Below, piece by piece: positions 1 through 11,352 of a stretch of DNA of 64,000 nucleotides. The stretch is from Molossus alvarezi (lineage: Eukaryota; Chordata; Mammalia; Chiroptera; Molossidae). Each line of letters starts with the position of its first letter. The first letter of the stretch is position 1. The notes under the pieces are model-generated. The model worked only from the letters and a program-made list of their open reading frames with translations, was not told where the DNA came from and did no database searches. Location of the stretch: NCBI GenBank assembly GCA_037176705.1, contig CM073886.1:8142001-8206000 (forward strand), in the 5' to 3' direction. A program made the translations under genes and the position numbers.

Positions 1-1167
1 GGCCGGGAGGAGGGCTGGCTGGTGGCCATCACAATGTCAGGGACATTGCACGTGGGAAGCCTGGGTGACCCCCTTCACCGTCATCTGCGGTCACTCAGCA
101 CACGGATCGGAGCCTGCTTCGTAACAGGCTTGGGCTGGCACAGGGCGTGGGGTTCGAGTCATCCACCCTGCTGTGGTTTGGGGGGCACACGAAATCAGTA
201 AGTTGGCTTTCTCTTCTTCTTGCCAGACCTCTTGATAATACTCCCCAGGTTACCTTGCCCCTTACCCCTCACGGCTTGTAGGCTGTTCTCTGTCCTGGAC
301 CCTACCCCAGAGGCCATGATCTGATCCATCTGTCTCTGCCCTGAAACTGGAGACGCTCCATGAACTGGGGGATGGGAGGTCTCAGCACGTAGAGCACAGG
401 GTTTCAGATCCCAGATGCTGGTGTCTCTCAGGAGAACCAATAAAAACACCCAGAGCTCTCTGACCATCTCTGTGGAAGACACGGACCTATCGTGACATGG
501 AAAATACTTACCAAAGTTGAAGCACCATCCGCAGAGACTAGCCGTGGGACACTGGGTTTAAGTCAGAACAAGTCATGGGTGGGTGCCCTTCGAGAGGAGG
601 GAAAAGAGAGGGTTGTCCAAGTGAACATAGAGGGGCAGTCAGTAGGTTGGTGTCTGGCTCTTCCTTCTTCCACTGATACTGTGCACATCTTTGGCTTCAC
701 ACAGGGACTGACAAGTAATTTGTCCAACCCAGACGCGTCCTCCACGTTCCACATTCGTGTGCCAGCTGCCCCGTGACGCGTCATCTTAGGGGTTTCATAG
801 TCCCAGCCGAAGCCATGCCCTCCACCAGTGCTTCCCCCCAGCCTGCCTCTCTCATGTCCCTCTGTCGGAGTCGCCCTTGTCCATCCACCTGCACTCAGCA
901 CACACGTAGGTGTCACGTGGGCATCTCTCTGTCTCCTACTCCCTGGGATCTGAGTTACCACCAGGCTCTAGTCCCTTGGGTCCGTCTGCTTCTGTCCTCC
1001 TGCCCATTCTAGTCCCACCTGCTGTCTCCTCTCCCCAAACTCTCGCCCCTGCAGCCAGAGGCTCCCTCAGACGCACATCAGATCTACTGTCCGCCCCTGA
1101 CCCTGTCCTCCTGGGACCTGGCAGTGCTGTCCTCTCACTCACGTGACAAAGACGAAGCCACTCTGCC
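1..1167. other. Unique, GC-rich non-coding DNA
   Basis: I see no recognisable repeat, exon structure or RNA gene here. Open frames of 60-130 codons occur on both strands but overlap one another and have no recognisable motifs, as expected by chance in GC-rich DNA. The stretch leads directly into the 12-bp minisatellite. Confidence 0.5.
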
Positions 1168-2201
1168 AGCTGAGCGGGGATCTGAGCGGGCATCTGAGCG
1201 GGGACCTGAGCGGGGATCTGAGCGGGGATCTGAACAAGGACCTGAGCGGGCATCTGAGCGGGGACCTGAGCGGGGATCTGAGCGGGGATCTGAGCAAGGA
1301 CCTGAGCGGGGACCTGAGCGGGGATCTGAGCCGGCATCTGAGTGGGGATCTGAGCGGGGATCTGAGCAAGGACCTGAGCGGGGATCTGAGCGGGGATCTG
1401 AGCAAGGACCTGAGCGGGGATCTGAGCGGAAATCTGAGCTGGGATCTGAGCGGGGACCTGAGCGGGGATCTGAGCGGGGTTCTGAGCGGGGATCTGAGCA
1501 AGGACCTGAGCGGGGACCTGAGCGGGGATCTGAGCCGGCATCTGAGTGGGGATCTGAGTGGGCATCTGAGCAAGGACCTGAGCGGGGATCTGAGCGGGGA
1601 TCTGAGCAGGCATCTGAGTGGGGATCTGAGCGGGGATCTGAGCAAGGACCTGAGCGGGGACCTGAGCGGGGATCTGAGCCGGCATCTGAGTGGGGATCTG
1701 AGTGGGCATCTGAGCAAGGACCTGAGCGGGGATCTGAGCGGGGATCTGAGCCAGCATCTGAGTGGGGATCTGAGCGGGGATCTGAGCAAGGACCTGAGCG
1801 GGGATCTGAGCGGGGATCTGAGCAAGGACCTGAGCGGGGATCTGAGCGGGGATCTGAGCGGGGATCTGAGCCGGCATCTGAGTGGGGATCTGAGTGGGCA
1901 TCTGAGCAAGGACCTGAGCGGGGATCTGAGCAAGGACCTGAGCGGGGACCTGAGCGGGGATCTGAGCCGGCATCTGAGTGGGGATCTGAGTGGGCATCTG
2001 AGCAAGGACCTGAGCGGGGATCTGAGCAGGCATCTGAGTGGGGATCTGAGCGGGGATCTGAGCAAGGACCTGAGCGGGGATCTGAGCAAGGACCTGAGCG
2101 GGGATCTGAGCGGGGATCTGAGTGGGGATCTGAGCGGAAATCTGAGCTGGGATCTGAGCAAGGACCTGAGTGGGGATCTGAGCGGGGATCTGAGCAGGGA
2201 A
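1168..2201. repeat. 12-bp minisatellite, about 86 units, with 72-bp higher-order repeat
   Basis: The unit is 'ggggatctgagc', with variants such as 'aaggacctgagc', 'ggggacctgagc', 'gggcatctgagc' and 'cggcatctgagt'. The 'aaggacc' variant begins at 1500, 1572, 1644, 1716 and 1788, exactly six units (72 bp) apart. Later gaps are 36, 84, 24, 72 and 60 bp. The unit is a multiple of three and rarely makes stops, so at least five reading frames stay open across the array. They give peptides such as RGSE, SGDL or QIPA repeats. These open frames are a property of the repeat and not evidence of a gene. Every unit has a G run on the plus strand. Length is probably polymorphic between individuals, which is inference. 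Confidence 0.95.
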
Positions 2202-3619
2202 GAGCGGGTTCTCCCTCAAGGCCAACGCTATGGTCACCAGAGCCAGGCAGTGAATGCCACACCGTTAGGGAGACAGCAGACATCCACCCGAGGACAGTCT
2301 TCAGGGAGAGTGCTCCTGGGAGGACTTTGCAAGGGATTCGTGGTGAGGATGCTGCGTGGGTGAGCGAAGGTACTGACCTCAGAGTGACCGAGAGGCCTGG
2401 GAGGGGAGGAAGAGCTACAGCCGCGTGAGGTCGCAGCACTTGATGACCCTCCTGCTGAAATTTCTGAGCTCACGCAGTGAAGCAGGAGTGGAGGGGCCTC
2501 CGTGTCCTCCCGGCTTCTCCCTGCTCAGCAGCCGTCTGCTCTGCAGTGTCGTCTAGAGCCGAGCTGGGGTTTGATGTTACACCGCCCAACCTGCACGAGC
2601 AGAGGTAGCCAGACCAAGAGGGCGAGGACAGGGCGTGGTCCGGAAGACCCTCAGGAGCCCAGAGAGTCGCTGAGCTGATCTCCAGGCCGGTCCAAACCAG
2701 CTCCCACACTTTTCCTCCAGCCCCTTCATTCAGGGTTCAGATTCCTAGGGGCTCCCCACCACTGAGGGGCTTCCTGGCAGGGACACCAGTCAGGAAATCC
2801 CAGGCCTCTTAGGTAAAGCCAACCTGAGTAAGAAGGGCAGCACCATCCTTAAGCCCAATCAAGAAGCATCCTCGTCACACGCCCTAGAGGTCTCCGTCCA
2901 ACCCTTCTCCCTCTGCCTGTCTCCCATGGAAGAAGGTGGCCACAGGCCGGGGGCACTTGCCTGCTACATCTGCACCCTCCCTCTGGACCGTTCTGTAGGT
3001 GACAGAGACCCTGGACTTCCCTTCCCAAGTTGCCTTTGCCCAGGTCTGTCCCGCCAGGGGCAGATTGCACACCAGACCCAGAGCGGGTACACAGGCTGTC
3101 GTCCACCACGTGTCCCAAAGGCACTGCAGTGATGGACAGGGCTGAGAGGGGAGGAGAGGCGGGGGCGGGCGAGGGCAGGGATCCAGGGCCTGCTCTCCCC
3201 CACGCTGCCTTGGTTTGGGAGGAAATCTGAGAAGTCACGGGTCCCAGGCGTGAACGTGGCCTTCCAGGTCCTGTGAAGACAGGAGGGTAGTACACGCTTC
3301 ATGTGCCACTTCAGTAGATTGCTCTGTAACTAAATGGCTCGGCATGTGGTCTGTGGCCCTTCATCGATACTCTCAGCTGGCTTTCGCAATGTTATAGGCA
3401 GGTCTGTCAAAGGAAATTAGGGCGCTGCTTCCTAGAGGAGAGGTACCAGGGATGCCGGGTACGGCTGAGGCTGTCCCACTCCTGGAGGTAACGACCCTGC
3501 CCCCACATACCCAGGCCCCAGGCTCCCAGGCTCCCTGCTGCCACCCTCGCCCCGCGGAGCCGTCCCGGCAGAGCAGCCGGCAAGGCCTTTGAAAACATGT
3601 AACAGGTGAAGGCTCTTCT
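2202..3619. other. Unique non-coding DNA
   Basis: GC-rich single-copy-looking sequence after the minisatellite. No repeat family, splice-site pair or conserved protein segment is recognisable. Confidence 0.45.
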
Positions 3620-4175
3620 CAGTTCAGAAGCCTCCGGTGACCCCCATCTCCCTCCGGGGAGAAGCCAAAGTCGTTTCCATATTTCATAGAGCTTCCCGTG
3701 TCCCCGCCCTCCACTGTCCCACACCGCCCTCTTGCTGCCGCTGCCGCTGCCGCTGCGCTGTCTCCGTCATCGCTGGGGCACCAGAGCTCAGCCCTGCAGC
3801 AGGGCCCCTGCACCTGCCCTTCTTGCCGGGGACGTTTGTGCCCCGATTGTCCCCATGGCTGGCTCCTCAGCAACCTCAGCTCGGCTGCTGATAGCTCCTG
3901 GCACAGCCTTCTCTGGCCACCCCAACTAAGTTGGGTACCCTGTTCCCACCGCAGCGCATGCCACCACCCGTCCCTGCGTGAGCCCGATAGCCATCATCAT
4001 CACACTGTGCATCGTACTCATCTGTCCCTATACTGTCTGGCTGGACAGTCTAACTGGGGGCAGCATGAGGGGTGGGGACCTCTGTCTGTCTGCCCCCTGC
4101 TGTATTGCCAGCACCTGGAACATTCCTGAGCTCAGAGATGCTCCGCAAATATTTGTTGAGTGAATGAATGGAAAA
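3620..4175 (+). repeat. L2-type LINE fragment
   Basis: The text resembles the 3' part of mammalian L2: a segment about preparing and selling-like pyrimidine-rich coding remnants, then a 3' end with 'cacctggaacattcctgagc' followed by 'tatttgttgagtgaatgaat'. The last motif is typical of L2 3' ends. A short CTGCCG-type trinucleotide tract lies inside at about 3731-3757. The copy is old and has no usable reading frame. Confidence 0.5.
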
Positions 4176-4691
4176 ATGGGTGAAAGAATTCCTGCCCGCG
4201 CCCCTGCGCCCCCACTCATGCCCCCCCCCCTGCCCTGGGAGGCCACCATCATCCGTCACGGTCCGGCTCCGCGTCTCCCTGCCTCTGGGGCATCCCTTCT
4301 CCATCCCACCCCAGCAGATCCCTTTTGGTACCACCATCACACTGTACACACACGTCTATAATAATGCTCACCATGTTAAAGGATTGTCCTTTTTTCTTTC
4401 AAAATATGTATAAGACGTACATGAATATATTCACATCATTAAACATTCCAACAGTAAAGGTAGTAGTGAAAGGTCACTCCCATCCTACGCTAAATCTGTC
4501 TTTGCTTCCTAGCAGTGTCTCGTCTGGGGACAGCAGTGTGCGTACAGGGACAGCAGTGTGTGTCTTCAGTGTGGGAGTGTGTGCTTGAGACATGGGTTCT
4601 GACGTGGCTCTTATTTGCCACTTCCCCACAACCCACTTTGGACTCCTGTCCATGTTATACCTGTATGGATTTAGCATTTAAAAAAAAAAAT
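4176..4691. other. Unique DNA with C-rich and small duplicated tracts
   Basis: Contains a poly-C run near 4221-4232 and a short imperfect duplication around 4525-4562, where 'gggacagcagtgtg' appears twice. The end is a run of A bases abutting the next SINE. No gene is seen. Confidence 0.5.
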
Positions 4692-4880
4692 GCCTGGCCA
4701 GTGTGGCTCAGTGGATTGAGCATGGTCCCATGGACCGAGAGGTCCCGGTTGGATTCCCAGTCAGGACACATACCCGGGTTCGAGTCCCGGTAGAGGGTGT
4801 TCATGAGGCAGCTGATTGATGTTTCTATCTTTCTCTCTCTGAAAAAAATCAATAAAAACATTTTTAAAAAATGATAAAAA
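4692..4880 (+). mobile_element. Ves SINE (A-tail class)
   Basis: tRNA-derived bat SINE. The head 'gcctggccagtgtggctcag' carries an A-box-like promoter segment, and 'ggttcgagtcccgg' matches a B box. A pyrimidine-rich middle and an A-rich tail with 'caataaaaaca' follow. It is nonautonomous and would depend on L1 enzymes for mobility (family knowledge). Several base differences from other copies in the window suggest moderate age. Confidence 0.9.
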
Positions 4881-5478
4881 CTAAAAAGTGTCTGCATTAA
4901 GTTACCAAGAATGGAGGAAAGGATTAGTTAGCTGTTCTCAGACCTCGGGCACTTAGGTGGGTGTGTCCGAGCGCCGCAGTCACAGTGTGTGTGCATTTGT
5001 GCCTGTGGCTCTGTGCAGACCAGGCCTAACCGGGAAGGAGGCTTGAGAAGCACAGACTCTCGCTGGCCAGCCTCACTCGGGCTTTATTTCTCGTTCTCTT
5101 ATTATTGACGGTGAACATTTTCGCCTATGTGTATGGAAGTTAGCTCCTCTTCTCGGACACGTCTGTCCATCTCCTTTCTTTCCTGTTGCGGTCATCTGCT
5201 TGATGTGCCTGCTTGTTGTACTTGACCGTGAGCTCCTTCGGGTGGTCATCACATCTTCCTTGACTCGGTTTCTCCTCCAGAGCACCAGCTGGGGCTGCCG
5301 CGTGTTTAACCAGTTGCACTGTTGAAGCCCAGGTACTGTCTTCCATGGTCTTTGTCATCGTTTCCACTATAACCACTGTCTGTCTGGACTTGCCAGGTGC
5401 TAAGCCCTGTCTTGGGAGGTACAACACATTGTCTCTAATCTTCATCACACCTTGCCCAACAAAGTAAACAAAAAAAAA

Positions 5479-5692
5479 TTTTAAATATGTTTTTTTATTG
5501 ATATTTTAGAGAGAGATAGAAACATTGATGTGAGAGAGAAACATCGATCGGCTGCCTCCCACACACACACACCCCGCCCACTAGGGATGGAGCCTGGAAC
5601 CCGGGCATGTGCCCTGATTGGGAATCAAACCAGGACCTCTCAGTCCTCAGTCCAAGGGACGACTCCATCCACTGAGCCACACGGCCAGGCTT
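5479..5692 (-). mobile_element. Ves SINE (A-tail class), reverse orientation
   Basis: The reverse complement shows the Ves head at the high-coordinate end ('gcctggccgtgtggctcagt'), a B-box-like segment, then an interrupted CA run in the middle, and an AT-rich tail at the low-coordinate end. It directly abuts the 3' end of an L1 fragment, so it probably inserted at that A-rich site. A short 'ttttaaa' at both borders is a weak candidate target-site duplication. Confidence 0.88.
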
Positions 5693-6560
5693 TTAAACGT
5701 CCTAGTTACAGTTGACATCTAATATTCTATTAGTTCCAGGTGTACAGTATAGTGGGTAGACATTTATATGACTTACAATGTGATCCCCCCTAAATCTAGT
5801 GCCCAGTTGGAACCGTACATAGGCATCGTAATAGCACTGACCATATTCCCCGTGCTGTACTTTATTTACATCCCATGACTGTTTTGTGACAACCAATTTG
5901 TACTTCTTAATTCCTTCCCCTTTTTCACCCAGCCCCCAAGGCCCCTCCCCTCTGGCAGTTGTCAAAATGTTCTCTGTATCTATGAATCACTGTTTTATTT
6001 GTTCATTTTGTTTTTTCTTGATTTCACATATAAGTGAAATCACATGGCATTTGTCTTTCTCTGGCTTGTTCTGCTCAGCATAACACCCTCTAAGTCCCCG
6101 TGTTGTTGCCAGATCCCATCCTGTCTTCGGACGGCTGAGTCCTATTGCAGTGTATGTGCGCACCACCTCTGCATCCAGTTGTCTGCTGATGGGCTTCGGT
6201 TGCGCCCACATCTTGGCCATTGCAAATAATGCTGCAATGAGTATATGGATACATATGTCTTTTAAAATTAGTGTTGTGTGTTTCATCAGAAAAATACCCA
6301 GAAGTGGAGTTGCTGGGTCCTTCTTTGTCTCTTATGACAGCCTTTGTTTTAAAGTCTATGTTGCCTGGAATAAGTATTGCTACCCCAGTTCTTTTCAGTC
6401 ATTTCCATTTGCATGAAATCTCTTTTCATCCCCTTTCTTTGCGTCTGCGAGTCTTCCGACCTGCCGTGGCTCTCCTGTAGACAGCGCAGCACAGGTCTTG
6501 TTTTCCTCTCTGTCAGCTGCCCCATGTCTTTGGATTGGAGCATTTAATCTGTGCACACTG
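5693..6560 (-). mobile_element. L1 fragment with a large internal deletion
   Basis: Reads on the minus strand. From 5693 to about 6330 it matches the L1 3' UTR and the ORF2 C-terminal region; 'atcttggccattgcaaataa' and 'agaagtggagttgctgggtc' are the antisense of familiar L1 text. From about 6335 to 6560 it jumps to text corresponding to the ORF2 endonuclease region, matching 29,940-30,170 of the larger L1 here ('tattgctaccccag', 'ttggagcattta'). About 3 kb of ORF2, including the reverse transcriptase, is missing between the parts. The copy is non-functional. Confidence 0.8.
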
Positions 6561-6845
6561 ACATCTTGATTTCACAGGTAAGACAGCCGAGACACACACG
6601 CTACGCAGGCTGCCCAGGATCCTCCTCGTGGGGAGGTGAGGAGATGTCTCAAGTTCTTTTCAGCCTGGTCCCAGCCCACGTGCAGGCCCCCCACAGTACA
6701 TTCAACCACCTTGTAGAGGACACCCGTGTTCCAGGCCCACCCAGGTCTAGGAAAATGATACCACACAAACAAACACACAAATCCCTAGATGATCCTGATG
6801 GACAGAAATGGTTGAAAACCATTTGTCTACGGTGGCAGTGAGCCA

Positions 6846-7053
6846 GCTCTGTCTGTAATGGGCCAGTGGTAAATACTTTAGACTTTGCAGGCAATACAGC
6901 CTCTGTGGCGACTACTCAGTTTTGCCGTTGTGGGGTCAAAGCAGCTGAAGACAAAAGTGAATGAATGTGTCTGCGTGTGCCAATAAAACTTTATTTACAA
7001 AAACAAGTGGTGGCTAAATGTGGCAGATGGGCTGTAGTTTGCTGAGCCCCTGG
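6846..7053 (+). mobile_element. Nonautonomous hAT-Charlie-type DNA transposon
   Basis: Recognised from 'gtaaatactttagactttgc', the tract 'ccaataaaactttatttaca', and the end 'gggctgtagtttgctgagcc'. These match a common old mammalian MER-class hAT element. It has no transposase frame. A second, more diverged copy lies at about 47,000. The family name is left open because I cannot run a consensus comparison. Confidence 0.7.
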
Positions 7054-8649
7054 TTTGTATCATAATGCTTCTAAGAGTCTGGAGTTTAAGATTGTTCCTG
7101 TCAAACCATGAAATCTGGTCACGATAATCACCAAGGTAATTCTCAAGGACAGTGGCGTAAGGGTCCTTGACCCCCACGCTTCCAAGGAGATTCTGCTTTA
7201 GTCAGTCGGAGCCCGGGAGCCTGCATTTCAGCCAGCAACGCAGAGGATGTTGATGTAGGTGGATGTATGGGCCCATACGGCAAGCATCCCTGGTCTACCG
7301 AAGCATAATGTTCCTGGCAAGTAGCAAAAGCTCGGCGGGAGGAGAAGAACTGGCATTCATCCAAACACTCTCTAAGATCACGGGTAGACATTCTGTGTGT
7401 CCCTGCCGGCCTTATGTTCCAGCGTCCCACCTCCAAGGTCCTGGAACCTGGTGCCTCAGCACCAACCCCCCCCTCTGCACACGGGCAGAGAAGGAAGTCA
7501 ACCTTCATCTTCCACTCGACAATTAGTCAAAGGCCAGAGTCCTCTTATGTTTTAAAACGTCGAAGGAGAAAGTGACTGTGGAACCGCCTGCATAACAGAA
7601 GCATCCCTGTGTGTGCATGCACGTGTATGGGACTAGTTCCGCCTCCACCCTCCCGTCATCAACTTTAAAACTATGTGGTGGGTGAATGCCATCATTCCTG
7701 TTTCCCAACCTTTTTAACATCCACTATTTCTCTGTTGTCTTTGTCTGATAGTCTGAATCCTTTTAGTTGTTGATGGTGTGGCGATTATCCTGGCTCCCAC
7801 GTTAGGATTACATCCAAATGCATCTGAACAGCTGCATTTATGCCTGCTTCCCTCCTAAAAGCTTTTCAGCATGATCCAGCTTGGATGGCTTCGTCGGGAG
7901 AACCATACTTTGCAGCTCTCCTTTGGGGGGAGGGGGGTGGAAATAAATTCCCCGGAAGATGAAAGCGAAGTCTGCTCAGTGTAGATCTGCAGTATTACTT
8001 TCCCTTCTCTTACTTTTTTGCATTCCATTTTCACCACTTTCTTCAAGAATGACTCCTCTTGGGGAAATAGGAATGTTCTAAATTGCACAATTGAGTCAAA
8101 TCAATATTTAGAGTGCTTTGGACTTGTAAGCCTCTTGCTGGTTCTGGCAGTATCGTTTTATACCATAAAACCCCCTTTTCCCAGGTAACCTATGATATTA
8201 ATATTGAACATTATTCATGGCTTTCTTATACTCCCAATTTCACTTAGCTATCAGCTAAGCAAATAGTGCCCAAGAGTTAAAAATGGGCTCTTCTTCTAAA
8301 GCACACACACTTTTATGTTCAAATGCTCTTGCTCTGTCCCTAATCTCTATCTACATATCTACCTGTGCGTAATGGGTTTCAGCACTGTAATTAGACACAG
8401 GAGCCACGCCGTGCGGACAGAAGGCGCACACACAGGTTTGTAAAGCAGCTGTAACAAATGGGTAATGTGGTAAAACACCTCTCTACGAGCTGGGGCAGAT
8501 CCCAGCGTCTACAAGGAGGGTTTCAAATAAAAATGATGTAGCAGCATCCGAGCTGTTCTGCAGGAAGAGTGCACAGACGATAATGTCTGGAATGCTTCTC
8601 TGGCAGAGTGTGTCTGGGGGGCAGTGTGCAATACCGGGAGGCAAGAGCA
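7054..8649. other. Mostly unique DNA; conserved-element candidate
   Basis: A short piece at about 7165-7262 resembles a MER5-like hAT fragment. The rest, especially 8090-8640, is AT-richer and free of recognisable repeats, with homeodomain-like TAAT motifs. It could be a conserved non-coding element, but nothing in the sequence alone proves this. Confidence 0.4.
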
Positions 8650-8830
8650 CAGGGTCCTATCCTCGTGGGTTCAAACCCAGCCAAGGCGCTGTGTGATCTT
8701 GGACAACTTGCTTCTGCTCTCTGAGGCTCGGTGACTCTGTCCCATGATGGACATAACAGAAGATTTACCTCCCGGGGCCATCGTGAGGATTAAGTGAGGT
8801 AGTGGCGGTCAAGCAGCAGAAACAGTTCTC
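8650..8830 (+). repeat. MIR SINE
   Basis: Ancient tRNA-derived SINE. 'gggttcaaacccagcc' resembles the MIR B-box region, followed by 'tgtgatcttggacaacttgc', a 'ctctgaggctcggtgactct' segment and 'gtgaggattaagtgaggtag'. These appear in the order of the MIR consensus. Confidence 0.8.
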
Positions 8831-8953
8831 TTACCTGGGGATTGTCACTGCTGTGGTGACCACAGTGAAAGTACTAAGTAGTGATGACAGGAGACTCCGT
8901 TGTCATACTTCCTTTGCTGCCACTCGTCTCTGCTGACCCGTCTTGGTTTATGG

Positions 8954-9145
8954 CAGCAGTTCTCAACCTGTGGGTCGTGACCCCTTTGGGGGGTCAAATG
9001 ACCCTTTCACAGGGGTCGCCTAAGACATAACAGTAGAAAAATTACAGTTATGAAGTAGCAACGAAAATAGTTTTATGGTTGGGGGTCACCACAACATGAG
9101 GAGCTGTATTGTAGGGTCGCGGCGTCAGGAAGGTCAGAACCACTG
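8954..9145. mobile_element. SPIN-type nonautonomous hAT transposon
   Basis: A 192-bp element with terminal inverted repeats: 'cagcagttctcaacct' at the left and 'aggtcagaaccactg' at the right. The subterminal text 'gtgggtcgtgacccctttgg' and 'ggttgggggtcaccacaaca' is characteristic of SPIN (URR1 in murine rodents). The flanks 'gtttatgg' (8946-8953) and 'gtttagag' (9146-9153) form an 8-bp target-site duplication with 6/8 matches and TA at the centre, as in the Buster clade of hAT. The middle is shorter than in common SPIN copies: the text between 'gcctaagac' and 'ataacagtag' is missing. There is no transposase. SPIN elements entered several tetrapod genomes horizontally (family knowledge). Confidence 0.88.
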
Positions 9146-9424
9146 GTTTAGAGCATCGACATTTGCTCGGTTACCCTAGGAAACAGTTTGGAGCTACACT
9201 TAAATGGTTTCTCTCTCATCTTATCCCTCCCCTCCTCCATGTGCTCTGGCACCCTGGTCAGTTGGTCTCCACATTGTGCCATCTGATGTCCTATAAAGCT
9301 TTCCAGTCCTGCCTTCTTATCTTCGTCCTCCTGGTCACTGCCTCGGTTTAGGTTCTGTTATCTTTCATCTCTTTATGCAAGAAACTCTCAGCTAGTTTCA
9401 CTGTCTTCAGCTTGGTTCCTCCAC

Positions 9425-9545
9425 GATCCGTCATTAGCCCCAATGTACAGGTTAAGAAATTGCAGCACTGAGAGGTTCAATAAGTTGCTCTGAACCACAC
9501 AGCTAGCAAGTAGCATTATGGGTATTCCAACCCAGGCCGCTTGGC
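9425..9545 (-). repeat. MIR SINE fragment
   Basis: Antisense MIR text: 'gagaggttcaataagttgct', then 'cacacagctagcaagtagca' and 'caacccaggccgcttggct'. Confidence 0.75.
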
Positions 9546-11164
9546 TCAAGTAGCTGTGCCCCCTCCTACCTGGAAGCTGGACTGGGGATTCAGATTCATT
9601 TCAGCATTCCAGGAGTCCCGCAAGGGGGGGGGGACTGCGGGGGGATTTCCAGGTAGGGAGGGGGCTCCGAGGCCTGTGGCAGCTGAGGCTGCAGGCTTGG
9701 AGCAAGGTCCCAGGTAGATGTGGTGCTGTGGTACCACCGGGTCACATTATCCACGTCCCAGTGAAGCCGTCCATGCCCGGTGGAAGCGGGGGCCCAGGGC
9801 TTTGCCCTGCCCTGGGGTCACTGGCACGAGAGTGGCAGAAAACGGAAACTGGGCACTAAGATCTGGAAGACGATCGATTGATCTCCTGACAGTGGTCTCC
9901 CCACCCACGATTTTGCAAAGGACACTCTCAGCCTGTGTGAATGTTTCCCATGTGGATCAGGCTGCTGTGCGTGTGGGGTCGCACTGAGGGCCCGCCACGC
10001 TGGTCCTGGCATTTGCTGGCTGAGTCCACCTTGGCATTTCTCAGCCTTGTCTGAGGCATGTCAGTAGTTGTTACAAGAGACGAAAAAGATGGGGGTGTTG
10101 GCATCGTGGTCGAAAGTATTAGAAAAAATGACCTCTACCCTTTCTGAATTTGAAAATGCAGCATAATGTGTCTCTTTAAAATTCACAGTACATCTTAGCA
10201 CTGAAGTTCTGTAGTGAAGAAGTCATTCTGAGTTCAATGTATTCTCGCCAAAACTTATTTGAACAGAGACCTGTTTTGCCAGGAAGAGCCAGGAAAATAT
10301 TGCAGACAGTGGTCCTTGGATTCAGTTTGGCAAACACTGATGTAGGGGAGCCTGGCATGGGGACCTGCAGGGCCCGGGGGGATGGAGGGTGAGCGGGCAC
10401 CTCACTGGCGGGCCCTGCCTGGCCGCCCGCCTCGCCGCACCTTGCATCGTGGGCACTTCGTCCACCGCTTCTCTGTACGCCTTCGAGCGTTGACTTCCTG
10501 TCCTGTCCTTCTCTCCAGGAGCAACTGTCATCCTGACTTGTCTGTCTCCCAACACGCTCATCCTCTTTTGCTGTTTCCTTGCACTCTGACGACATCCTGT
10601 CTCCCTCCGACATTTGTGGCGCTCTGCGTGCCGAGGACTGCTTTTGCCTTTCTTGTGCCTAGAGTGTGCTTCACCTCTCTTGGTTTTTCATACGGTTTAG
10701 CTCACCTCAAACAACGCTCCTCATTTCGGTTCGTTGTTTTCTCATTTCAGCTTTACTTCTGACTTCATCGAGTTACGTTTTTGCAACTTTATAGAGACCG
10801 TAAAGCATTTTTGCTTTCACGAAGTCCCTTTGGTTGCCTAGAGTGTGCCTCCTTCCTCGGCGGGCCCTCCCGTGCCTCCCGTAAGGACAGGGCTGCGGCT
10901 GCCGGCTCGCCGGCCTCGGGCTCACGGCCTCATTGGTTCCCCCGTGTACTTCTGGTTGTTGATCGATCCACCAGTGACAGTCACATCGAACCAAATTTCT
11001 GGCCTCTTGGAGGACTTTTAGCCAGTGCGGTTCTTTAAGACTCAGAATGTCCCGTCTCTGCTTCACGTGTGCGCGCACATATACACACACACTGCAGATG
11101 ATTGGCCAGACGCCACACCGTGCTTCCAGGAGTGCGAGGCGCTATTCCAAAGCCCTTCTTTTTA
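9546..11164. other. Unique non-coding DNA
   Basis: No repeat or gene recognised with confidence. A G-run lies near 9625 and a short CA repeat near 11,078-11,092. Part of 10,640-10,760 could be an eroded L2, but I cannot support it firmly. Confidence 0.4.
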
Positions 11165-11290
11165 TCTGCACAGTAGCCTAGGAGGTGGAGGGCTCAGTAC
11201 GCCCATTTGATAGATGAGAAAACCTAGTCAGTGTACTCTGCCCAGCATCCCACAGCTGGCTCCAGAGCCAGGCTTCAGACCTGGGCAGAC
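11165..11290 (-). repeat. MIR SINE fragment
   Basis: Antisense MIR: 'gcccatttgatagatgagaa', then 'catcccacagctggctccag' and 'agccaggcttcagacctggg', in the usual order. Confidence 0.65.
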
Positions 11291-11352
11291 TGGCGCCGCG
11301 GTCTGCTCCGGAACGCCTCACTTCCTTTTGGTTCCTGGCTTTCTGTTGTTCG

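Noticed and set aside
936..2439. Long open frames (about 340-434 codons) in at least five frames
   Set aside because: They run through a 12-bp tandem repeat without stops in either strand; the peptides are pure repeats and no splice or start context supports a gene.
4692..4800. tRNA gene suggested by A- and B-box-like sequences
   Set aside because: These boxes belong to the tRNA-derived head of a Ves SINE; no cloverleaf with intact anticodon arm is evident.
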